A DNA stretch of 7,258 nt from positions 1-7,258 of the forward strand of contig DQUR01000005.1 of NCBI GenBank assembly GCA_015662175.1, in the 5' to 3' direction. Source of the DNA: Thermococcus paralvinellae. GTDB taxonomy: Archaea > Methanobacteriota_B > Thermococci > Thermococcales > Thermococcaceae. Made by a program: the position numbers and the translations under genes. Of the stretch, positions 1 to 5,713 are shown one piece after another; positions within the stretch are counted from its first letter, which is position 1, and each line of letters opens with the position of its first letter. The notes beneath the pieces were generated by a model. The model was not told the DNA's origin, did no database searches, and saw only the letters and a program-made list of their open reading frames with translations.

Positions 1-441
1 CCATTTTGTGAAATACCCGGTTAAAAGCTCACTTTTGTTGCTTGTTCCAAGAACAATGCGGTTTTCTTGATTAGCATATGCATAAAGTAAAACCATCCTT
101 GTTCTTACCATTATGTTACCCCTTGTTATTTTATCAGGCTCAAATTCCAGACTCTTTTCAAATGCATCCACTATTGGTTTGATGTTGATGATTTTGTAAT
201 TTATTCCAAGCATTTCACAAACTAATTTTGCATCTCCCACATCTTGGTTCTCATAATAGGGCATTATTAATCCAAGAACTTTCTCCTTTCCCAAAGCTCT
301 GACAGCTAAAAAAGCAGTTGTTGCACTATCAACACCTCCACTTATACCAATAACAACACCATTCGCATTTGCCTCATTGACTTTTTCTCTAATGAAAGTG
401 GTAATTTTCTCAATAACCTCTTCATAATTTAGCGCTCTCAT
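1..441 (-). CDS. nadE: NH3-dependent NAD+ synthetase, N-terminal part (cut by window edge)
   Basis: NadE makes NAD+ from deamido-NAD+, ammonia and ATP, the last step of NAD synthesis, in the cytoplasm. The frame is open from an ATG at 441-439 to the window edge, giving 147 codons ending at a Trp; the archaeal enzyme is usually about 250 residues, so roughly 100 are missing. Seen directly: the ATP pyrophosphatase loop SGGVDS at residues 34-39 inside a [12 protein letters not shown] strand-loop, the segment [11 protein letters not shown], and the conserved [15 protein letters not shown] at 132-146, which in this family lies at the active site. No glutaminase domain precedes it, so it is the short ammonia-using form. 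The ATG is preceded by AGGTGAT at 452-446, which overlaps the stop codon of the upstream membrane-protein gene; only 5 bases separate the two genes, so they are very probably co-transcribed and translationally coupled. The segment is visibly more AT-rich than the transporter genes. Confidence 0.96.
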   Translation of the reverse strand, partial: MRALNYEEVIEKITTFIREKVNEANANGVVIGISGGVDSATTAFLAVRALGKEKVLGLIMPYYENQDVGDAKLVCEMLGINYKIINIKPIVDAFEKSLEFEPDKITRGNIMVRTRMVLLYAYANQENRIVLGTSNKSELLTGYFTKW

Positions 442-445
442 TGAA

Positions 446-452
446 ATCACCT
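446..452 (-). promoter_or_regulatory. Ribosome binding site of nadE, overlapping the upstream stop codon
   Basis: AGGTGAT on the minus strand matches the archaeal anti-Shine-Dalgarno complement GGAGGTGAT. Its TGA at 449-447 is also the stop codon of the membrane-protein gene, and 4 bases separate the site from the nadE ATG. This fixes the nadE start and suggests termination-reinitiation coupling. Confidence 0.8.
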
Positions 453-935
453 TCTTTTCCTCCTTACTTTTTCAACAATACTTTCCATGAATTTAATATA
501 TCCATATACACTTAAAGCACTTCCCACAATCATGAAAACGAAAGCCAAAAGTGATAGGGGCAAGTAGGGATAATCAACACCATAAACTCTATACGAATAA
601 CGTACATTGCCACTCTCAACTCTTATCTCAGGCTGAGAAGTCGGATTCAAACTAACGGACTGGTTTCTAAGGATGTAAGAATTAATTTTCCCCTTTTGAA
701 TGACAACAACGCTTGCATTTTGAGAGGAAATAACAAGGGTTCTATTTGTAATGAAATAGTTGTTTTCAAAGTCTTTATTTCCAATAACATGATGACCCAC
801 ACCCAAAGTCCCTTCAGAATAATAGGACTTTTCCACCGTGTACATTGATATTAGGGACATCAGAAGAGCAAGAGCTAAGAACAGCAACCCCCCTTTTATT
901 AGTGGATAACTGAGAGCTTTTCTAAACGTCGTCAT
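447..935 (-). CDS. Small protein with two predicted membrane segments, unknown function
   Basis: I do not recognise this 162-residue protein. It has a short N-terminus with two positive charges (R5, K6), a hydrophobic segment at about 15-33, a polar stretch of about 90 residues rich in alternating beta-type sequence, a second hydrophobic segment at about 124-147, and a basic tail ending RRKRR. The positive ends suggest both termini are cytoplasmic with the central domain outside. That domain has three N-glycosylation sequons (NRT at 64, NAS at 73, NQS at 91) and no cysteine, so it may be a glycosylated surface domain (inference). The start chosen is the ATG at 935, preceded by GGACGTGAT (one mismatch to GGAGGTGAT). 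An in-frame TTG at 974-972 overlaps the stop of the upstream ATPase gene and would add 13 residues; it has only a weak AGGT in front. The gene lies between the oppF-type gene (35-base gap) and nadE (5-base gap). It could be a transporter accessory, a nadE partner or an unrelated passenger. Confidence 0.8.
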   Translation of the reverse strand: MTTFRKALSYPLIKGGLLFLALALLMSLISMYTVEKSYYSEGTLGVGHHVIGNKDFENNYFITNRTLVISSQNASVVVIQKGKINSYILRNQSVSLNPTSQPEIRVESGNVRYSYRVYGVDYPYLPLSLLAFVFMIVGSALSVYGYIKFMESIVEKVRRKRR

Positions 936-957
936 TGTATCACGTCCAAATAGAGAT

Positions 958-970
958 GAAGAAAGAAAAA
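958..970 (-). terminator. Possible T-tract (partial) terminator after the transporter genes
   Basis: Just after the oppF-type stop codon the minus strand reads TTTTTCTTTCTTC. Archaeal RNA polymerase can terminate at such T-rich runs without a hairpin. The tract fills the short gap before the membrane-protein gene. No TATA box is evident just downstream, so read-through into that gene seems likely and this may be only a partial terminator or chance. Confidence 0.25.
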
Positions 971-1978
971 TCAAATTTTACCTGCCAGCCAGCATTCGAC
1001 CCAGTGGTTGTGCTCATACTCAACCAGCTGTGGATGCTTAACATCACAGAGCCCCCTCTCCATGTAGATGCACCTTGGGTGGAACCTGCATCCCGGTGGA
1101 ATGTTAATAGCACTCGGAACCTCACCTTTAATTGGCAATTCTTTAATGATGTTTCTTCTCTCTGGAATTGGCTCTGGAACTGCGGCTAAGAGAGCCCTGG
1201 TATATGGATGTATTGGATTATCGATAACCACCCTAGCCGGGCCCATTTCAACTATCCTCCCCAAGTACATAACTGCTATCCAGTCGGCGAAGTACCTTGC
1301 TGTCGAAAGATCGTGAGTGATGTAGAGGTATGTAACACCCATCTTCTCTTTGAGTTCCTTCATTAACTCGAGAATCTCTGCCCTAATTGAGACATCAAGC
1401 ATTGAGACAGGCTCATCCGCAACGATAAATGTCGGATTTAGGATGAGTGCCCTTGCAATGGCAACCCTCTGTCTCTGACCACCTGAAAGCATGTGCGGGT
1501 GTCTTCCAACGTAATCCTCCGGTGGAACAATCTTAACCATCTCCAATGCCTTGTAGATCAGCTCTTCCCTCTCTGCCCTTGTCTCACCGATTCCATGGAT
1601 CAGGAGGGGTTCCTCAAGAACATCGTATATCCTGAACCTCGGATTCATTGATGAGAACGGATCCTGGAATATCATCTGAACTTTTCTTCTGTATGCCTTG
1701 ATTTCTTCTTGTGTTTTGAGGTCAGTAACATCCTTCCCTTCTAGGTATATTCTACCATCTGTAGGCTCGAGGAGTTTCATGACAAGCTTTCCTGTTGTTG
1801 TTTTGCCACAACCGCTCTCACCAACTAAAGCAAAGACCTCCTGCTTGTACACCTCAAAACTGACCCCATCCACAGCTCTAACGAACTTTGGAGGTTCTCC
1901 TCTCAAAGCTCCCAATAAGCCCCTCTTAACTGGGAAATACTTTTTGAGGTTTTCAACTTTCAAAATTGGCTTGGTCAT
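971..1978 (-). CDS. OppF/DppF-type ABC transporter ATP-binding protein
   Basis: One of the two cytoplasmic ATPases powering the Opp/Dpp-type importer. The 335-residue protein has all ABC motifs: Walker A GESGCGKT at 53-60, Q-loop Q105 in MIFQDPFSSMNP, signature LSGGQRQR at 164-171, Walker B FIVADE at 184-189, D-loop SMLD at 192-195 and switch His222 in ITHD. The RAVDGVSFEV and FQDP..SMNP stretches are typical of the OppF side of the pair. The C-terminal oligopeptide-transporter ATPase extension carries four cysteines (C297, C303, C311, C329; spacing 5, 7, 17) in GCRFHPRC...C...C. In a bacterial DppD homologue equivalent cysteines hold a 4Fe-4S cluster; that this protein binds one is inference. 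The ATG at 1978 follows a duplicated Shine-Dalgarno motif, 21 bases after the stop of the oppD-type gene. Length and motifs are intact. The ligand cannot be read from this subunit. Confidence 0.95.
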   Translation of the reverse strand: MTKPILKVENLKKYFPVKRGLLGALRGEPPKFVRAVDGVSFEVYKQEVFALVGESGCGKTTTGKLVMKLLEPTDGRIYLEGKDVTDLKTQEEIKAYRRKVQMIFQDPFSSMNPRFRIYDVLEEPLLIHGIGETRAEREELIYKALEMVKIVPPEDYVGRHPHMLSGGQRQRVAIARALILNPTFIVADEPVSMLDVSIRAEILELMKELKEKMGVTYLYITHDLSTARYFADWIAVMYLGRIVEMGPARVVIDNPIHPYTRALLAAVPEPIPERRNIIKELPIKGEVPSAINIPPGCRFHPRCIYMERGLCDVKHPQLVEYEHNHWVECWLAGKI

Positions 1979-1980
1979 TT

Positions 1981-2002
1981 TTCATCCCTCACTCATCCCT
2001 CA
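1981..2002 (-). repeat. 11-base tandem duplication of a stop/Shine-Dalgarno unit between the two ATPase genes
   Basis: The minus strand from 2002 reads TGAGGGATGAG then TGAGGGATGAA: two copies of the 10-mer TGAGGGATGA with an 11-base period. The first TGA is the stop codon of the oppD-type gene; the second copy's GAGGGATGA lies a few bases before the ATG at 1978 and acts as its ribosome binding site. At the other transporter junctions only one such unit is present. Confidence 0.75.
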
Positions 2003-2959
2003 CAACAGCCAGCATGCTGCGTGGTGGTCTTTATCAATCTCCTTCAGTTCCGGTTCCTGCTCTCTACATACCTGCATTGCATAGGGACATCTTGGGTGAA
2101 ATCTACAACCGCTTGGTGGCTTAATGAGGTTGGGAGGTTGTCCCGGGATGAATTCAAGTTTATCAACATCCTCGTGCAATCTTGGGATTGCTGCGAGTAA
2201 CTTCTGGGTGTATGGATGAGCTGGCTCATAGTAAATCTTCTGACTGTCACCAATCTCGATTATCTTTCCAGCATACATGATTGCTACTCTGTCACTAATC
2301 TCCGCAAGGATGCTAAGATCATGTGTAATAAATATCATTGAAAGTCCAAGCTCTTTCTTGAGCTTCTTCATTAAGTTGATGATCTGTGCCTGAACAACGA
2401 CATCAAGGGCTGTTGTTGGCTCATCAGCTATGACAACATCCGGTTCGAGAATCAATGCCGTTGCAATGACAACCCTCTGCTTCATACCCCCGCTCAATTC
2501 ATGTGGATACCTATAGACAATTTCTGGAGAAAGGCCGACCAACTCAAGGTATCTCATTGCCCTGTCCAGGGCTTCTTCTTTTTCCATACCCCTGTGGTAG
2601 ATTAGAGGTTCAATCATCTGATAACCAATTGTATAGACGGGGTTCAAAGCGTTCATTGCACCTTGGAATATCATTGAAATTTTTTGCCACCTGATTTCCC
2701 TTCTCAGCACATCCTCTGGGAGCCCAACGATCTCCCTGCCATCGATTTTAACGCTACCACCCACTATCTTCCCCGGAGGGGTTGGCATTCCCATTAAAGT
2801 AAAACCAAGAGAGGACTTGCCACATCCGCTCTCTCCGGCTAGTCCAAGGACCTCTCCCTTCTTGAGCTCAAAGCTGACGTTGTCAACGGCCCTGACGACA
2901 CCTCTGGACGTGAAGTAGTACATTTTAAGGTCTTTAACTTCAAGGACAGTTTTGGCCAT
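2000..2959 (-). CDS. OppD/DppD-type ABC transporter ATP-binding protein
   Basis: Second cytoplasmic ATPase of the importer, expected to pair with the OppF-type subunit under the OppB/OppC channel. The 319-residue protein has Walker A GESGCGKS at 42-49, Q-loop Q99 in MIFQGAMNALNPV, signature LSGGMKQR at 155-162, Walker B VVIADE at 175-180, D-loop TALD at 183-186 and switch His213 in ITHD. The LSGGMKQR and QGAMNALNP variants are typical of the OppD/DppD subgroup and separate it from its neighbour. The C-terminal extension has SGCRFHPRCPYA with cysteines C285, C291, C298 and C316 (spacing 5, 6, 17), the pattern linked to an iron-sulfur site in a bacterial DppD; cluster binding here is inferred. 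The ATG at 2959 has GAGGTG at 2971-2966, which overlaps the stop codon of the oppC-type gene; 10 bases separate the two genes, so they form one operon. Confidence 0.95.
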   Translation of the reverse strand: MAKTVLEVKDLKMYYFTSRGVVRAVDNVSFELKKGEVLGLAGESGCGKSSLGFTLMGMPTPPGKIVGGSVKIDGREIVGLPEDVLRREIRWQKISMIFQGAMNALNPVYTIGYQMIEPLIYHRGMEKEEALDRAMRYLELVGLSPEIVYRYPHELSGGMKQRVVIATALILEPDVVIADEPTTALDVVVQAQIINLMKKLKKELGLSMIFITHDLSILAEISDRVAIMYAGKIIEIGDSQKIYYEPAHPYTQKLLAAIPRLHEDVDKLEFIPGQPPNLIKPPSGCRFHPRCPYAMQVCREQEPELKEIDKDHHAACWLL

Positions 2960-2965
2960 CTTTCA

Positions 2966-2972
2966 CACCTCA
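2966..2972 (-). promoter_or_regulatory. Ribosome binding site of the oppD-type gene, fused to the oppC-type stop codon
   Basis: TGAGGTG on the minus strand: TGA (2972-2970) ends the oppC-type gene and GAGGTG (2971-2966) is the Shine-Dalgarno for the ATG at 2959. It supports this start and translational coupling. Confidence 0.75.
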
Positions 2973-4412
2973 CAACCTTCTGAGTCTTGGATTTAACACT
3001 CTATCCAACGCTACACCAATAAGCACGAATGTCAATGCAACTAATGAAATTGCCAGTCCGGGTGGAATGACCCACCACCAGTATCCGTTAATTGTTGCGC
3101 TGTTTGTTTGGGCATCATAGAGAATCTGTCCCCACGTAACCGCTGTTGGGTCACCAAGTCCAAGGAAGCTGAGTGATGCCTCAGTGAGAACTGCACCGGG
3201 AACGCTTAGGGCCATAACAGCGAATGCATATGGCATGATCTGTGGCATGATGTGTTTGAAAATAATCCTTCCTGTTCCAGCACCCAGTGCTTTTGCCGCT
3301 TCCACATAGGTTTGCTCTTTAATCTGAAGTGCCATACTCCTTGCAACCTTGGCAATTCCTGTCCAGCCAAACATCACCAGCAGAAAGACTATCGTCCACA
3401 GTGTAACGTGTCCCTTGAATGCTGCACCCAGGAGAATAAGGATTGGCAGTGTTGGAATCGAAGCGACAAACTCGTTAACCCTCTGCATAAATTCATCCTT
3501 CCAGCCGCCAAGGTATGCACTTGTAACACCGTAAGCGATTCCAATCAAAACGCTCAATACTGCAACTGAAACCCCAACAACAAGTGAAACCCTTGTTCCC
3601 CAGACTAAACCGGCCCAAAGGTCTCTTCCCTTATAATCCGTGCCCATAAATCCATAGGTTCTTCCGGTGAGGATGATCTGGATTTGTTTTAAGTCTATTC
3701 TATCACCTTCATTGAACGTGAAAATTTCAACTTGGAACTTGTAGTCACCATGGAGTGGCTGTGGATTTATGAGTATCCCTGGTTCAGCTTTTGCAAATAT
3801 AACCTCCATGACATCCATCGTGCTCTTTATTGTCTCAACCCTGCCTTCAACATTCTTCGGATCCTCAAATTGCAAGGCCCAGTTGAATACATTGTTCCTA
3901 ACAGCCCCCATCTTGGCAATTTGATATATTGAACCCTCTACTAAATCCGCGCTCAGGAGTTCAATTTTCTGACCATCAGGTCTGAAAACTGTAATAACTA
4001 TCTGAGCTGGCGAATTTAGATCAGCAAGCTTAACACCAATGTTTTTGATTATCAAGTCTTTTGGAGGCAGATCATATCTATTGTTATAATCGAATTCAAA
4101 TGCATAGTATCTTATCCCCCCACCCAGATCCTCCCCCTCACTTGTGATCTTTACATCCCTGTATGTTAAAATCCTATGCGGTGCAAGCTTCTTTGCTGTA
4201 AAGTAGTTATACCAAACGGGAGGAACGTTAGTAGGATTACCCTCCCAATATGCGGTCCACTTCTCTGGAATATCTGGTTCGGTGATATAAGGTGCTGCCA
4301 AGGCAGTGAAAACTAAAAGGGCAAGCAAGAATAATCCAAGTAGTCCACCCTTCTGCCTTTTAAATTCAAACCAGAAGTCTTTAAGGCTCTCTTTTAAATC
4401 AACCCACCTCAT
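2970..4412 (-). CDS. OppC/DppC-type permease with a large extracytoplasmic insert
   Basis: One half of the membrane channel of the importer. The 480-residue protein is much longer than common OppC/DppC permeases (about 300). It has a charged cytoplasmic N-terminus, a first membrane segment at about 22-41, then about 215 mostly polar, beta-rich residues (about 42-255) that should lie outside the cell, then the normal BPD-transport core: MGTDYKGRDLWAGLVWGTR from 256, several membrane helices, and the cytoplasmic coupling loop EAAKALGAGTGRIIFKHI at 371-388, which docks on an ATPase. LTEASLSFLGLG at 399-410 and a last helix near 445-470 complete the family pattern. No cysteine occurs in the insert. 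The ATG at 4412 follows GAGGTGAT that overlaps the stop of the oppB-type gene; the gap is 10 bases. Similar long OppC proteins occur in Thermococcales transporters for peptides and for beta-glucosides; the insert may contact the binding protein or the cell envelope (inference). Confidence 0.93.
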   Translation of the reverse strand: MRWVDLKESLKDFWFEFKRQKGGLLGLFLLALLVFTALAAPYITEPDIPEKWTAYWEGNPTNVPPVWYNYFTAKKLAPHRILTYRDVKITSEGEDLGGGIRYYAFEFDYNNRYDLPPKDLIIKNIGVKLADLNSPAQIVITVFRPDGQKIELLSADLVEGSIYQIAKMGAVRNNVFNWALQFEDPKNVEGRVETIKSTMDVMEVIFAKAEPGILINPQPLHGDYKFQVEIFTFNEGDRIDLKQIQIILTGRTYGFMGTDYKGRDLWAGLVWGTRVSLVVGVSVAVLSVLIGIAYGVTSAYLGGWKDEFMQRVNEFVASIPTLPILILLGAAFKGHVTLWTIVFLLVMFGWTGIAKVARSMALQIKEQTYVEAAKALGAGTGRIIFKHIMPQIMPYAFAVMALSVPGAVLTEASLSFLGLGDPTAVTWGQILYDAQTNSATINGYWWWVIPPGLAISLVALTFVLIGVALDRVLNPRLRRL

Positions 4413-4416
4413 TTAC

Positions 4417-4425
4417 ATCACCTCA
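4417..4425 (-). promoter_or_regulatory. Ribosome binding site of the oppC-type gene, fused to the oppB-type stop codon
   Basis: TGAGGTGAT on the minus strand: TGA (4425-4423) ends the oppB-type gene and GAGGTGAT is a near-perfect Shine-Dalgarno with a 4-base spacer to the ATG at 4412. Confidence 0.8.
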
Positions 4426-5484
4426 TGTCCGCTGGGATGCACCAACTTTAACCCTCGGATCAAGGTAACCATATGCCAAGTCAGCAAGGATCATGCTTAT
4501 CAAATAAAGGGCAACCGTAACAAATGTAACGCCCATGAGAAGCCTCGTTTCGTTCTGCTGCAGGGCAGTCCAGTATAACCTTCCCATTCCTGGCCAGTTG
4601 AAAACACCCTCCGTAATTATTGCTCCACCAAGAGAACCGAGAAGGCTGAAGATTGTCATTGTAATGATGGGTGGAGCTGCCGCTCTCAAAGCATGACCGT
4701 AAATAACCTTTCTCTCTGGAACTCCTTTAGCCCTCGCGGCCATGATGAAGTCCTCCTGCATTGTACCGATCATGATGTTTCTTGTTGTCCATGCCCAGCC
4801 ACCAAAGAGAACGAACACGATCGTTCCAACTGGGAGCACCATGTGGTACAGGATGTCAGTATAATACGCAAATCCTTCCTTAGGCGGAGTGGATGTCATA
4901 CCACCACTGGGGAACCAACCCAGTTTGAATGAGAATACTAGAATTGCTATCATTCCAAACCACCACATTGGTATACTGCTCGTGAGCATTGCAATGATGG
5001 AAACTGCTCTATCCAGTGCACTCCCTGCAACCTGTGCTGCTTTAACACCTAATAGAAGACCAATCAGAATAACAATTATCTGGGCCGTTGTGAATAGTAA
5101 AACCGTTCTTGGGATTGCCGCGGCAATTATCTTTTTCACATTTGTTTCACCGAATATTGGGGTTTTTGTATTTCCAAAGTTTAAAGTGAGTGTATCCTTT
5201 GTGCGTTCCAAAACCCTAACCCAGAATGGTTTGTCCAATTCATAAGCTCCTATTAGTCTGTTGTATTCATTTTGATACCACTCTTGAAATCTTTCTGGAT
5301 CAGCTGAGAGTTGTTTCATCAATTCAGGATTTGCCCTCAGTTTCATGTTTATCTGCTCCTGTATGCTTGATTTCAAGTCTTCTTCTGCAACTTTTGTAAA
5401 TAAAATCGAAACAAGTAGCGTTACCAATGCTAACACTAAGAGTGCATTTAACAGCCTAATTGCCAAATAACGACCGTATCCCAC
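4423..5484 (-). CDS. OppB/DppB-type permease
   Basis: Partner of the OppC-type permease in the channel. From the GTG at 5484 the protein has 353 residues: a first membrane helix at about 10-30; an extracytoplasmic stretch to about 122 that includes a Glu/Gln/Lys-rich helical part and the family's ELDKPFWVRVLERTKDTL and NFGNTKT segments; then five predicted helices. The cytoplasmic coupling loop is MAARAKGVPERKVIYGHALR at about 248-267, followed by GVFNWPGMGRL, and the C-terminal YGYLDPRVK is typical of DppB. Start choice: the open frame also has a GTG at 5493, but GGGAGGTG at 5498-5491 overlaps that codon, while it sits 6 bases before the GTG at 5484, the normal spacing, so 5484 is preferred. 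It is the first gene after the TATA box near 5560-5567 and leads the oppBCDF-type set. Substrate is not evident. Confidence 0.93.
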   Translation of the reverse strand: MGYGRYLAIRLLNALLVLALVTLLVSILFTKVAEEDLKSSIQEQINMKLRANPELMKQLSADPERFQEWYQNEYNRLIGAYELDKPFWVRVLERTKDTLTLNFGNTKTPIFGETNVKKIIAAAIPRTVLLFTTAQIIVILIGLLLGVKAAQVAGSALDRAVSIIAMLTSSIPMWWFGMIAILVFSFKLGWFPSGGMTSTPPKEGFAYYTDILYHMVLPVGTIVFVLFGGWAWTTRNIMIGTMQEDFIMAARAKGVPERKVIYGHALRAAAPPIITMTIFSLLGSLGGAIITEGVFNWPGMGRLYWTALQQNETRLLMGVTFVTVALYLISMILADLAYGYLDPRVKVGASQRT

Positions 5485-5490
5485 ATCAAA

Positions 5491-5498
5491 CACCTCCC
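5491..5498 (-). promoter_or_regulatory. Ribosome binding site that decides the oppB-type start
   Basis: GGGAGGTG on the minus strand, a strong match to the archaeal Shine-Dalgarno. It overlaps the candidate GTG at 5493-5491, which therefore cannot be served by it, and is correctly spaced (TTTGAT) for the GTG at 5484-5482. Confidence 0.75.
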
Positions 5499-5557
5499 TG
5501 CTCAGACATGTTCATTCAGGATATTTCTCATTCATCAACATTTTCAATCTTGTAAAA

Positions 5558-5573
5558 CTTTTATATATTTTTC
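5558..5573 (-). promoter_or_regulatory. Archaeal promoter (TATA box and BRE) for the oppBCDF-type genes
   Basis: The minus strand reads GAAAAATATATAAAAG: an A-rich TFB-recognition element (GAAAAA) directly before a TATATAAA box at 5567-5560. With the usual archaeal spacing of about 25 bases, transcription would start near 5537, giving a leader of about 50 bases before the GTG at 5484. The site lies between the binding-protein gene and the permease genes, so the latter can be transcribed independently. I saw no TATCAC-N5-GTGATA (the Thermococcales sugar-regulon motif) near it. Confidence 0.7.
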
Positions 5574-5660
5574 TATATGATAAGTGGAATACATATCAAA
5601 AAACCAGTATTAGTAGTAAACTCTACAGTACATCAATTTGTTTTACATGAGAATGCTAGA

Positions 5661-5712
5661 GAAAAACCCAGGTTTCAAAAACAAATTAAAAGTTAGAAAG
5701 AAGAAAAGAGAG
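5661..5712 (-). terminator. Probable T-tract terminator after the binding-protein gene
   Basis: Immediately after the TGA of the binding-protein gene (5716-5714) the minus strand has several T-rich runs: TCTTTTCTTCTTTC near 5709-5696, TTTT near 5691, TTTTT near 5681 and TTTTT near 5666. A small inverted repeat, AAACC-TG-GGTTT, lies at about 5664-5675. This fits archaeal termination, perhaps partial, which would lower expression of the permease and ATPase genes relative to the binding protein. The remaining gap (about 5580-5660) holds no gene that I can support. Confidence 0.55.
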
Positions 5713-5713
5713 T

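Noticed and set aside
936..974. TTG at 974 as the start of the small membrane protein
   Set aside because: It would add 13 residues with only a weak AGGT in front; the ATG at 935 has a GGACGTGAT motif and puts the first membrane segment near the N-terminus. Not fully excluded.
935..1316. Plus-strand open frames opposite the transporter genes, here and at many other places
   Set aside because: They are antisense to genes with full motif sets, have no ribosome binding sites worth noting and show irregular, Cys/Trp/Ser-rich composition typical of shadows.
5485..5713. Sugar-regulon operator TATCAC-N5-GTGATA in the intergenic region
   Set aside because: No such arrangement is present there; single half-sites elsewhere (for example TATCAC near 937-942) lie within coding sequence without a partner half.
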